The notes: generated by a model from the letters alone, not told the origin. Shown: positions 1-7,228, counted from the stretch's first letter. The stretch: 12,742 nt of DNA from JAMXLO01 sp046735215 (GCA_046735215.1 JBKPSV010000078.1:1-12742); one strand, 5' to 3'. Numbers and translations are program-made.

Positions 1-79
1 GTCCAGGGTCCGTCGGCTTGCCCAGGCAGTATCGTTCCATCTTCGCCCATTGGGCGTCGGTCAATACGAATCGCTCCAT
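1..79 (-). CDS. IS5-family transposase, N-terminal fragment
   Basis: The minus strand from the ATG at 79 reads MERFVLTDAQWAKMERYCLG followed by KPTDPG, then leaves the window. This is the characteristic opening of IS5-family (IS427-like subgroup) transposases, the DUF4096-type N-terminal domain that precedes the DDE catalytic domain. Only 26 codons are visible, so it cannot be said whether the gene is intact. The start is fixed by the family N-terminus. It is transcribed away from the neighbouring fsr gene. Confidence 0.85.
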   Translation of the reverse strand, partial: MERFVLTDAQWAKMERYCLGKPTDPG

Positions 80-134
80 CCGGAGCGTGAATCATACTCA
101 CCGTGACCGGGGGAATCCCGATTCTCAACAGGCC
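1..134 (-). mobile_element. IS5-family insertion sequence, end fragment running off the left edge
   Basis: The first 79 bases encode, on the minus strand, the N-terminus of an IS5-family transposase. The following ~55 bases are the non-coding left end of the element. Read on the minus strand, the outer sequence begins GGCCTGTTGAGAATCGGGAT directly after CTAA (135-138). CTAA fits the YTAR target preferred by the IS5 group, so I place the outer boundary near 134. This is an inference, because the other inverted repeat and the second target copy lie outside the window. Confidence 0.6.
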
Positions 135-247
135 TTAGAAAAGGAAACGCCAATTTTGGCTCCGTGCGTATCTGGACTGAGCTTGATGCATAGGTGCCTG
201 TCGGCAAGACGACCTAAAGTACGCACAACCCGTTACGGAATCGTACA

Positions 248-1474
248 TTGAGCGAAAACACGCTTTCTGCCCGCCCTCAGTTGGCGGCGCGCGCCGACAC
301 GAATACCACGTTCGCAATTCTGGTATCGCTCTCGGTCTGTCACCTCCTGAACGATATGAACCAGTCGCTGGTGCCGGCGCTGTACCCGATTTTGAAAGAT
401 TCTTATCAGCTCGACTTCGGTCAGATCGGTCTGATCACGCTGGCCTTTCAGCTCACGGCTTCCATGCTGCAACCGGTGGTGGGCATGGTCACCGATCGCC
501 GACCGCAGCCCTATTCGCTGCCCATCGCCATGGGTTGCAGCCTGATCGGGCTGTTGCTGCTGTCGGTGGCGAACAACTACCTGACGATCCTTCTCGCGGC
601 CGCTCTGGTCGGGCTTGGGTCGTCCGTATTTCATCCGGAGTCTTCGCGCGTCGCGCGCATGGCATCGGGCGGACGACACGGCTTCGCGCAATCACTGTTT
701 CAGGTCGGTGGCAGCACCGGTTCGGCCATCGGACCGCTGCTTGCGGCCTTTATCGTGGTGCCGCGAGGCCAGGCGAGCGTTGCCTGGTTCTCGGCCGCTG
801 CGCTGCTCGCGATCCTGCTGCTGAGCAACGTGAGCCTGTGGTACAGCCGGCACCTGTCGCAGCGGAAGACAGGCGGCGGCAGTCCGGTGAATGCCGCCTA
901 CGCGGTACTGTCCCGCAGGAAGGTGCTGTTCGCGATCACCATTCTGGTCGCGCTGCTGTTCTCCAAGAACGTCTATACCTCGTCCTTGAGCTCGTACTAC
1001 ACCTTCTACCTGATCCATAAGTTCGGCGTGACGGTGCAGGATGCGCAGGTCCTTTTGTTTGCATTTCTGGGTGCAGTCGCCGCCGGCACGTTCGCCGGCG
1101 GACCAATCGGAGATCGCTTCGGCCGCAAGCCGGTGATCTGGTTTTCGATCCTTGGCGCATTCCCCTTCGCGCTGCTGCTGCCTTACGCCAACCTGTTCTG
1201 GACCGGCGTGCTCAGCGTGGCGATCGGCCTGATCCTGGCATCGGCCTTCTCGGCGATTCTGGTCTACGCACAGGACCTGCTGCCGGGTCGTGTCGGCATG
1301 GTCGCCGGCATGTTCTTTGGCTTCTCCTTTGGCCTGGGCGGATTGGGAGCCGCGGCTCTCGGTCAGATCGCCGACTGGACGAGCATCGACACAGTCTACC
1401 GCCTGTGCTCGTTCCTGCCGCTGATCGGGCTGCTGACCGCGTTCCTGCCAAACATCGAGCGCCGGCGAAGCTGA
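248..1474 (+). CDS. fsr: MFS exporter, fosmidomycin-resistance (Fsr) type
   Basis: A 408-residue inner-membrane major facilitator with about 12 hydrophobic segments. Residues 129-145 (HPESSRVARMASGGRHG) followed by AQSLFQVGG are the signature stretch of the fosmidomycin-resistance antiporter family. GGPIGDRFGRK at 284-294 is the MFS motif A copy between TM8 and TM9. Known members export fosmidomycin and related compounds by proton antiport; the natural substrate here is unknown. The start is TTG at 248: the nearest in-frame upstream stop is TAA at 215-217 and no ATG or GTG lies between. The ribosome binding site is weak (ACGGA about 9 bases upstream). Its stop lies one base from the stop of the convergent TSUP permease. 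An IS5 end sits about 110 bp upstream and could influence expression. Confidence 0.9.
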   Translation: MSENTLSARPQLAARADTNTTFAILVSLSVCHLLNDMNQSLVPALYPILKDSYQLDFGQIGLITLAFQLTASMLQPVVGMVTDRRPQPYSLPIAMGCSLIGLLLLSVANNYLTILLAAALVGLGSSVFHPESSRVARMASGGRHGFAQSLFQVGGSTGSAIGPLLAAFIVVPRGQASVAWFSAAALLAILLLSNVSLWYSRHLSQRKTGGGSPVNAAYAVLSRRKVLFAITILVALLFSKNVYTSSLSSYYTFYLIHKFGVTVQDAQVLLFAFLGAVAAGTFAGGPIGDRFGRKPVIWFSILGAFPFALLLPYANLFWTGVLSVAIGLILASAFSAILVYAQDLLPGRVGMVAGMFFGFSFGLGGLGAAALGQIADWTSIDTVYRLCSFLPLIGLLTAFLPNIERRRS

Positions 1475-1475
1475 G

Positions 1476-2225
1476 CTAAAGCAAGCGCACGAAGAACAAG
1501 ACCGTCACGGTCGTCGACAGGACCACAACGAAGCCGCGCACGACGTGGGGCGGCATCCACTGCGTCAGTCGTGCCCCGACGTATCCACCCACGCAGCTGG
1601 CGCCGAGCATCGCGAGGGTCTGCGGCCACCAGACCGCACCGAAACCGATGAACCAGGCCACGGCGGCGCCGTTGGCGACGCTGACCATCAGCACTCGGAG
1701 CGGTGCCATTGCCTTCAGATCGGGGTTCGCCGTCAGCAGGCTCCACATGGCCATCATCATCAGGCCCACAGCACCGCCGAAGTAGCCGCCATACACCGAG
1801 ATCAGGAACTGCATCGGCAAAATGGCCCCTGGCCCAACCGGAGCAATGCGACGCAGCGCGAGCCCCGCACGCGCGCCGAATGCAAAGGTCAGCGTCGCCA
1901 GCAGCAACAGGAACGGGACGATGGCATCGAACAGGCGCGCCGGCGTGGCAAGCAACAGCACGGCACCGAGCAGACCGCCGCCCAAGGTGATCGGCAGCAT
2001 CGATCGCACGCCAAGCGCGGCTGGCTGGGCGAAGGCGCGCCGATAGGCCCAGGTGCTGGCCAAAGTGCCGGGGAACAGTGCGACGGTGGACGAGACATTG
2101 GCGGCCACGGCCGGCAGGCCGGCTGCGACCATCGCTGGAAAGCTCACGAAGGAACCGCCGCCCGCGATGGCATTCATCGCTCCGGCGACTAAGCCGGCGC
2201 ACGCAAGCAGGGCGAAATCGCGCAT
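1476..2225 (-). CDS. TauE/SafE (TSUP) family permease
   Basis: A 249-residue polytopic membrane protein with about eight hydrophobic helices. The start at 2225 gives MRDFALLACAGLVAGAMNAI then AGGGSFVSFP, the conserved first half-repeat of the TSUP (DUF81) family. A related glycine-rich repeat, SVYGGYFGGAVGLMMMAM, lies in the second half, reflecting the family's internal duplication. Members export or import sulfonates, sulfite, sulfoacetate or other organic anions; the substrate cannot be read from sequence. The frame stays open far upstream (to 2903), but that part is antisense to the tetR gene and is not family-like. No strong Shine-Dalgarno precedes the ATG. It is divergent from the tetR-ABC operon and converges with fsr. 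Confidence 0.88.
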   Translation of the reverse strand: MRDFALLACAGLVAGAMNAIAGGGSFVSFPAMVAAGLPAVAANVSSTVALFPGTLASTWAYRRAFAQPAALGVRSMLPITLGGGLLGAVLLLATPARLFDAIVPFLLLLATLTFAFGARAGLALRRIAPVGPGAILPMQFLISVYGGYFGGAVGLMMMAMWSLLTANPDLKAMAPLRVLMVSVANGAAVAWFIGFGAVWWPQTLAMLGASCVGGYVGARLTQWMPPHVVRGFVVVLSTTVTVLFFVRLL

Positions 2226-2301
2226 GCATACGACTTGCGCAGCGCGATGCTGTTCTGCAACCAGCGACAATTCGATGTAGGCCGAAGCGACGTGTCTTGA
2301 A

Positions 2302-2319
2302 ACTGACTGAACGGTCAGT
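2302..2319. promoter_or_regulatory. Probable TetR-family operator (18-bp palindrome) in the divergent intergenic region
   Basis: ACTGAC-TGAACG-GTCAGT has perfect 6-bp arms plus one more matching inner pair (G/C). It ends 11 bases before the tetR start codon, in the spacer shared with the divergent TSUP permease. TetR-family repressors usually bind palindromes of about this size beside their own gene, and arms of the type TGAC...GTCA are common among them. A TTGAAA at 2297-2302 and a weak TAAGTT at 2319-2324 bracket the palindrome with 16-bp spacing, so bound repressor would cover the promoter spacer. Confidence 0.65.
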
Positions 2320-2330
2320 AAGTTCATGGG

Positions 2331-2948
2331 ATGGTCCGCACACGGCGTAAAGATGCTCGTCCCGGCGAAATCGTCGCAGCCGCGCTGACCTCGTTTGCCG
2401 AGCGTGGTTACGCGGCCACCAAGCTCGAGGATGTCGCCGCCGCTGCCGGGATCAGCAAAGGCACGATCTACCTCTACTTTCAGACCAAGGAGGAACTGTT
2501 CCGCGCGGTCGTGCGTCAGGCCCTGCTGCCCAACCTGGAAGCAGCCGAAGCACAGTTCGCCGGCCATGAAGGATCTTGCGCGGACCTCCTGCGCGGGTTG
2601 GCGCAGCGGTTCCTGCATCTGCTGGACAGCGACCTCACCGCGGTTCCCAAACTCGTCATTGCCGAATCCGGCAATTTCCCTGCCATTGCGCAGTTCTATG
2701 CCGACACGGTGCTGCGCCGAGCGTTTGCCTTGGTCGAAGGCATTCTGACCCGCGGCATGGAGCGCGGCGAATTCCGACGCCTGAATGTCCACGCCATATT
2801 GCCGCTGTTCGCTGCGCCCTTCCTGCTGCTGGCGTTGTGGAAGCACTCGCTGGGGCGTCACACCGACCTGACCTTCGATCCAAGGGCGGTGGCAGAGGCA
2901 CATCTCGACGTGTTGCTGCGAGGCCTTGCCCCGGATAATCCGCGATGA
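2331..2948 (+). CDS. TetR/AcrR-family transcriptional repressor (CecR-like by context)
   Basis: A 205-residue cytoplasmic regulator. An N-terminal TetR DNA-binding domain spans about residues 10-57, with the helix-turn-helix LEDVAAAAGISKGTIYLYF at 32-50 followed by the usual K-E-E-L-F. The C-terminal part is a helical ligand-binding/dimerisation domain that cannot be assigned to a ligand. It leads an operon with an HlyD protein, an ABC ATPase and an ABC-2 permease, the arrangement of E. coli cecR (ybiH)-ybhGFSR, so it probably represses its own operon and perhaps the divergent permease through the palindrome at 2302-2319. The ATG at 2331 has no good Shine-Dalgarno. Its stop overlaps the next start (ATGA at 2945-2948). 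Confidence 0.9.
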   Translation: MVRTRRKDARPGEIVAAALTSFAERGYAATKLEDVAAAAGISKGTIYLYFQTKEELFRAVVRQALLPNLEAAEAQFAGHEGSCADLLRGLAQRFLHLLDSDLTAVPKLVIAESGNFPAIAQFYADTVLRRAFALVEGILTRGMERGEFRRLNVHAILPLFAAPFLLLALWKHSLGRHTDLTFDPRAVAEAHLDVLLRGLAPDNPR

Positions 2949-3913
2949 AGCGCGTGCTGCTTGTCGTCCTGGTACTGGTTGCCTCTGGCGCTGCCGCCGG
3001 ATGGTGGTGGGTCAATCGCACACCGGAGCCGGCAACCTGGCAGGGCTATGTCGAGGCCGAGTATGTCAGGGTCTCACCCACGCTGACTGGTCGGATTACC
3101 AGTATTGGAGTTGCACGCGGCGACCAGGTGGCGGCCGGGGCGGCACTGTTTACTCAGGACGAGATCGATGACGTGGCGGCGCGTGATGCTGCCGCCAGCA
3201 AGCTGGCCGAGACGCAGGCACGGCTTACCAACCTGGAGACACGCAGCCGCGATACCGAGATTGCGCAGGGACGAGCCGACCTCGCCGATCTGATCGCGAC
3301 ACGCGACCGGATCGCGAGAGACCTGCAGAGGAACGAGGAACTGCTGCGCTCTGGTGCGGCGAGCCGGCAGACGGTGGATCAGCAGCGTGCCGAGTTGTCT
3401 TCGGCCGTCGCACGCGTGCAGGCGGCGCAGGCCAAGCTGGATCAGATGCAGTCGCCAACCGGGCGCGAATACGAGATCGCCGCACAGCGCGCCATGGTGG
3501 AGCAGGCCAGAGCCGGACTTGCGCAAGCGCAATGGCGGGTTGATCAGCGGCACGCGGTGGCTCCCGTCGCCGCATTGGTGTCGGATACCTATGCACGACC
3601 CGGCGAGACCGTTACCGCCGGCAACCCGGTGGTGGAACTGCTGCCGCCGAAGAACGTGCTGGTGCGGTTCTTCGTGCCCGAGACCGAGCTCGCCAGCCTG
3701 CATGCGGGCGACCACATCGCGATCGGTTGCAACGGCTGTGCCGCTGACCTTGCGGCAACGATCACCTTCATCGCGCCGCACCCGGAATACACCCCGCCGG
3801 TGATCTACAGCGAGAGCAATCGCGAGAAGCTGGTGTATCTGGTCGAAGCGCATCCGTCCCTCGATCAGGCGGTGCAGTTGAAACCTGGCCAGCCGGTCGA
3901 CGTGCGTCGATGA
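2945..3913 (+). CDS. HlyD-family membrane fusion protein (YbhG-like)
   Basis: A 322-residue periplasmic adaptor anchored by an N-terminal hydrophobic helix (about residues 4-22). A biotinyl-lipoyl-like segment (GYVEAEYVRVSPTLTGRITS, then VARGDQVAAGAALF) precedes a long Ala/Gln/Glu/Arg-rich coiled-coil hairpin (about 78-200). A second lipoyl half and a beta-barrel follow (APVAALVSDTYARPGETVTA; VRFFVPETELASLHAGDHIA). Length and order match E. coli YbhG. In such exporters the adaptor links the inner-membrane ABC transporter to an outer-membrane channel; no TolC-like gene is in this window. Start and stop codons overlap the neighbouring genes by four bases (2945-2948 and 3910-3913). Confidence 0.9.
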   Translation: MKRVLLVVLVLVASGAAAGWWWVNRTPEPATWQGYVEAEYVRVSPTLTGRITSIGVARGDQVAAGAALFTQDEIDDVAARDAAASKLAETQARLTNLETRSRDTEIAQGRADLADLIATRDRIARDLQRNEELLRSGAASRQTVDQQRAELSSAVARVQAAQAKLDQMQSPTGREYEIAAQRAMVEQARAGLAQAQWRVDQRHAVAPVAALVSDTYARPGETVTAGNPVVELLPPKNVLVRFFVPETELASLHAGDHIAIGCNGCAADLAATITFIAPHPEYTPPVIYSESNREKLVYLVEAHPSLDQAVQLKPGQPVDVRR

Positions 3914-4821
3914 CCGCGCTTGCTATCGATGTGCACGACCTGCGCAAGAGCTTTGGCACCAGGCAGGTCATCGACGGACTGACACTACAGGTGCCGGAAG
4001 GCGAAATCTGCGGCTTCCTCGGCGGCAACGGCAGCGGCAAGACCACAACCATCCGTATGCTGTGCGGCCTGCTGCGTCCGGACAGTGGTGGCGGCACGTG
4101 CCTGGGTCTGGACCTGCTGCGCGATGCGGCACGCATCCGCCTGCAGATTGGCTACATGACACAGCGCTTCAGCTTCTATGGCGACCTGACGGTTGCCGAG
4201 AACCTCGAGTTCGTCGCACGGCTCTATGAGATCCCCGACTATCGCCGAGCCATTGCAGAGGTGCTGGATCGCATCGGCTTGTCCGATCGCGCCAACCAAC
4301 TCGCGCAGGAATTATCAGGCGGATGGAAGCAGCGCATGGCGCTTGCGGCTTGCGTGCTGCACCGGCCGCGTCTGCTGCTGCTGGATGAACCCACGGCCGG
4401 CGTAGATGCCAAGGCGCGACGCGAGTTCTGGGACATGATCCACGAGATGGCCGCCGATGGCATGACAGTGCTGGTCTCCACGCACTACATGGACGAAGCG
4501 GAGCGCTGCCAGCGCGTTGTGTATCTCGCCGGCGGGCGGCTGGTGGTGCAGGGCACGGCAGATGAGGTGGTGCGCGCTGCGAATTTGGTCACGTTCGAAG
4601 CCACCGGGGACGGCATCGAACAGGTGGTGCGACAATTGCGTCGCACGCCTGGCGTAGAGACGGCGGCGGTGTTCGGTCGGGCCATGCGTATCGCTGGCAT
4701 GGATCGCGCGGCCTTGCGTGCCGCCATTGATGGTCTCGGCGACAAACGCCTGCAATGGCAGGAGGTCGAGCCACGGCTCGACGATGTATTCATCCACATG
4801 CTGCGGGATACCGAGGCATGA
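3910..4821 (+). CDS. ABC transporter ATP-binding protein (YbhF-like, single NBD)
   Basis: A 303-residue cytoplasmic ATPase with every key motif: Walker A GGNGSGKT at 38-45, Q-loop Gln85, signature LSGGWKQR at 135-142, Walker B LLLLDE at 155-160 and H-loop His192 in STHYMDEAE. A C-terminal extension (about 215-303, ending in EVEPRLDDVFIHMLRD) is the tail usual for ATPases that pair with ABC-2 permeases. E. coli YbhF carries two fused nucleotide-binding domains; this protein has one, so the active transporter would need a homodimer. It overlaps hlyD upstream and the permease downstream (ATGA at 4818-4821). Confidence 0.93.
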   Translation: MTALAIDVHDLRKSFGTRQVIDGLTLQVPEGEICGFLGGNGSGKTTTIRMLCGLLRPDSGGGTCLGLDLLRDAARIRLQIGYMTQRFSFYGDLTVAENLEFVARLYEIPDYRRAIAEVLDRIGLSDRANQLAQELSGGWKQRMALAACVLHRPRLLLLDEPTAGVDAKARREFWDMIHEMAADGMTVLVSTHYMDEAERCQRVVYLAGGRLVVQGTADEVVRAANLVTFEATGDGIEQVVRQLRRTPGVETAAVFGRAMRIAGMDRAALRAAIDGLGDKRLQWQEVEPRLDDVFIHMLRDTEA

Positions 4822-5945
4822 ACAGATTCTCCTTTGCTCGCCTGCTGGCGGTGCTGCGCAAGGAGTGGGTGCAGATGCGGCGCGATCGCGCGACCGTCGG
4901 GCTGACGGTGATGCTGCCGCTGATCCAGCTGTTCCTGTTCGGCTATGCGATCAACGCCAATCCACGCCACCTGCCGACCGGTCTGATCTCCGCCGAGCAC
5001 TCGACTTATGAGCGCACGTTGGTGGCGGCGCTGCAGAACACCGGTTATTTCGACGTGCGGTCATTCGCCACCGAAGCCGCGGCGGAAGAAGCCCTGCGGC
5101 GAGGTGAGGTCATGTTCGTGCTGAACATTCCCACGGACTTTTCCCGACGCATCGATCGCGGCGAGCAGCCGCAGGTGCTGATGGACGCAGATGCGACCGA
5201 CCCGACCGCCATAGCCAATGCGACAGCGGCCGTCGTAGCGCTGAACGCGACCGTGCTGAATCGTGACCTGCCGGTAGCGATGCGCGTGCAGCCAGCCCAG
5301 CCGCCATTCCAGATCGTCCTGCATGCGCGCTACAATCCGGAGCAGATCACCGCGCTCAACATTGTCCCAGGGCTGATAGGGCTGATCCTGACCGTATCCA
5401 CACTTGTCACGACCACGCTCGCCATCACGCGCGAGCGCGAGATGGGCACCATGGAGAACCTGCTGGCCATGCCGGTGCGACCTGTTGAGGTTATGCTGGG
5501 CAAGATCATCCCCTATATCGGACTTGCCTATGTGCAGACCGCGTTGATCCTGGTGGTGTCGGTCGCGGTGTTCGACGTTCCGGTGCGTGGATCGATTCCG
5601 CTGTTGTTGCTGGCACTGGGCGTGTTCATTGCCTGCAACCTGGCAATGGGGTTCACCTTCTCCACCCTGGCGCAGACCCAGATGCAGGCACAGCAGTTGT
5701 CGCAATTCGGGCTGTTGCCGTCGATCATGCTGTCGGGCTTCATGTTTCCGTTCCAGGGCATGCCCACCTGGGCTCGCTGGGTCGGCGAGGCGGTACCGTT
5801 GACGCACACGTTGCGCATCTGCCGCGGCATGCTGCTGAAGGGCAACGGCCTGACGGACATCTGGCCCGATCTATGGCCGATGCTGGTGTTCGCCCTGGTG
5901 GTCGGTGCGATCGCCGTCAGCCTGTATCGCGAGACGCTGGATTGA
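4818..5945 (+). CDS. ABC-2 type transporter permease (YbhS/YbhR-like)
   Basis: A 375-residue inner-membrane protein. The N-terminus has the typical amphipathic LRKEWVQMRRDRATVGLTVM leading into TM1 (about 28-46). A large periplasmic domain follows (about 47-190), then five hydrophobic helices (starting near IVPGLIGLILTVSTLVTTTL) with the conserved TREREMGTMENLLAMPVRP loop and the SGFMFPFQGMPTWARWVGEA motif of the DrrB/YhhJ group. I start it at the ATG in the ATGA overlap at 4818, not at an in-frame start 63 bases earlier, because the overlap pattern repeats through the operon and the N-terminus then matches the family. E. coli has two such permeases (ybhS, ybhR); only one is present here. Confidence 0.92.
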   Translation: MNRFSFARLLAVLRKEWVQMRRDRATVGLTVMLPLIQLFLFGYAINANPRHLPTGLISAEHSTYERTLVAALQNTGYFDVRSFATEAAAEEALRRGEVMFVLNIPTDFSRRIDRGEQPQVLMDADATDPTAIANATAAVVALNATVLNRDLPVAMRVQPAQPPFQIVLHARYNPEQITALNIVPGLIGLILTVSTLVTTTLAITREREMGTMENLLAMPVRPVEVMLGKIIPYIGLAYVQTALILVVSVAVFDVPVRGSIPLLLLALGVFIACNLAMGFTFSTLAQTQMQAQQLSQFGLLPSIMLSGFMFPFQGMPTWARWVGEAVPLTHTLRICRGMLLKGNGLTDIWPDLWPMLVFALVVGAIAVSLYRETLD

Positions 5946-6132
5946 GTTCGCATCACTGGCCGCTGTAACGACATGCCTTTGAGAGAGATCATAGATCTGA
6001 TCTTTCGGGTTGGCGTGGAAAGTTTCTCGTAGAGACAACGATCCATGCCAGGGGCTTTGCCCTGGGGCCCCAAGCGGATATTCCGACGCAAGACTGTTCG
6101 CGCTCGTCGCAGAAGTAGAGTAGTTGTACCGG
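5946..6132. other. 187-bp spacer with two inverted repeats, no gene seen
   Basis: No convincing gene lies between the ABC permease and the SET-domain gene. Near the 5' side, AGATCA-TAGATC-TGATCT (5986-6003) is a perfect inverted repeat with 6-bp arms, extendable to 9 bp with one G-T pair, about 40 bp after the permease stop. It may end the operon transcript, but only a short T stretch follows. A second hairpin, CCAGGG-GCTTTG-CCCTGG (6048-6065), lies about 70 bp before the SET gene. Neither matches a known regulatory RNA that I can name. Confidence 0.4.
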
Positions 6133-6555
6133 ATGAAGCGCACCCAGTTGCTCCGTCGCGTTTTGGCGGACTGCTACTGTCAATTGCAGCCGTCACCAAT
6201 CCATGGCATCGGTGTGTTTGCCGTTCGCGACATTCCAAAGGCTAGGAATCCATTCAGGACCCTCAAAAAGTACGCGATGCCCGGATCTGTGCAGGTTACC
6301 GACGAAGAACTTGCCCTTCTTCCGCCAAAGCTCGCCGCTTTGATCCAAGCTCTCTTCGTCCCTACGGTGGCGGGGATATTGTACATTCCGACGTGCGGCC
6401 TGAATGTTATCTACCTGGATACGTACATAAACCACTCGCCACACCCGAACCTGCAGACCAAGGATGGAGTACGCTTCATCACAGTTCGACGGATCCGCGA
6501 GGGCGAGGAGCTAACGGTCGACTACCGGACCTATGGTGCTCCCATGTTTTGCTAA
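6133..6555 (+). CDS. SET-domain protein (putative lysine methyltransferase), small
   Basis: A 140-residue protein that is almost entirely a SET domain. It shows the GxG turn (HGIGVFAVRDIPKA, Gly25 and Gly27), the NH..(P)N S-adenosylmethionine/knot motif (YINHSPHPN, Asn100-Asn106) and the catalytic-tyrosine motif EELTVDY at 125-131 followed by RTYG. SET enzymes transfer methyl groups from SAM to lysine side chains; bacterial ones are scattered and mostly uncharacterised, so the substrate is unknown. No pre-SET or Cys-rich post-SET region is evident beyond the final MFC. I chose the ATG at 6133; a TTG three codons upstream is possible and neither has a clear Shine-Dalgarno. G+C is visibly lower than in the neighbours, with codons such as AAA, AGG and ATA, suggesting recent transfer. 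Confidence 0.8.
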   Translation: MKRTQLLRRVLADCYCQLQPSPIHGIGVFAVRDIPKARNPFRTLKKYAMPGSVQVTDEELALLPPKLAALIQALFVPTVAGILYIPTCGLNVIYLDTYINHSPHPNLQTKDGVRFITVRRIREGEELTVDYRTYGAPMFC

Positions 6556-6577
6556 GATGATCGGCCCTTCATCATCT
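6555..6577. terminator. Possible bidirectional hairpin between convergent genes
   Basis: AGATGAT (6555-6561) and ATCATCT (6571-6577) are a perfect 7-bp inverted repeat with a 9-nt loop. It occupies almost the whole 25-bp gap between the stops of the SET gene and the convergent phosphatase gene. There is no U tract on either side and the stem is A+T-rich, so it would be a weak terminator at best. Confidence 0.3.
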
Positions 6578-6580
6578 GGC

Positions 6581-7162
6581 CTAAGCGGGGGAACGTCTTT
6601 TCATCGCGGCGTCCACTTCGCGACCGCGCCCGCCACCGCGCATCGCCTCCTCCACGTAATGGCGGTCGGCGAGCTGCCTGCCGTACACCTCCACGGCAGC
6701 GGCGATAAGGGCACCATCTCGGCCAAGCAGGGCATCGCCGAATTCGATGATGCGCAGATTTGGCCAGGCCCGGGGACGTAGCTGCAACACCTTTGCGAAG
6801 ATCGCGGCGCCCGTGGCGGCCGGACAAGCCTGCGCGAGAATGAGGGCCATGGCCGCCGTTGAGCGGGACACGCCAGCGTGGCAATGGACCAAGAGATGCT
6901 CACCCGTCTGTAGAGAACGTCCAAAGGCAAGCAGTTCGCTTACATGCCCCGGCTGCGGCGCGATAGTTTCGCCGCCACGCTCGTCGATGACGTCGTGGAA
7001 GCGCAGTTCGAGCTTCGCGTGCTCGCCGAACGAACCAAATGCCTCTGGCACCGGCCACTCCGGATCCAGAATGGAAAGAACGTGGCTGACGCCAACCTCG
7101 CAATGTCCGGGCAACTCCTCCAGGCCACAGATCGTTATGCTGAAGGGCTCACTGATGTCCAC
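6581..7162 (-). CDS. Dual-specificity / tyrosine phosphatase-like protein
   Basis: A 193-residue predicted cytoplasmic phosphatase of the cysteine-dependent superfamily. The P-loop LLVHCHAGVSRSTAAM contains the CX5R(S/T) motif (Cys94 and Arg100 from this start). A candidate general-acid Asp lies about 35 residues earlier in LRFHDVIDE. The N-terminal FSITICGLEELPGH is typical of small alphaproteobacterial members. The frame also has an ATG at 7207, adding 15 residues (MPVKIADQRSAGARQ) with a poor ribosome binding site. The GTG at 7162 is preceded by AGGAG eight bases upstream and gives the family-like N-terminus, so I prefer it. The substrate is unknown. It lies 66 bp downstream of pcm on the same strand and converges with the SET gene. 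Confidence 0.85.
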   Translation of the reverse strand: MDISEPFSITICGLEELPGHCEVGVSHVLSILDPEWPVPEAFGSFGEHAKLELRFHDVIDERGGETIAPQPGHVSELLAFGRSLQTGEHLLVHCHAGVSRSTAAMALILAQACPAATGAAIFAKVLQLRPRAWPNLRIIEFGDALLGRDGALIAAAVEVYGRQLADRHYVEEAMRGGGRGREVDAAMKRRSPA

Positions 7163-7228
7163 CTGGCGCGCTCCTGCACTTCGCTGATCAGCAATTTTCA
7201 CTGGCATCGCCTATGCGCTGCGCATGCG

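Noticed and set aside
1396..2343. 315-codon minus-strand open frame overlapping the TSUP gene in another phase
   Set aside because: Arg/Cys-rich translation without domains; a high-G+C shadow of the permease gene.
2226..2903. Long upstream extension of the TSUP permease frame on the minus strand
   Set aside because: It is antisense to the tetR gene, crosses the operator region and has no similarity to TSUP N-termini; the ATG at 2225 gives the standard start.
4755..4817. In-frame upstream start for the ABC-2 permease
   Set aside because: It would overlap the ATPase gene by 67 bases; the ATG in the ATGA overlap matches operon pattern and family N-terminus.
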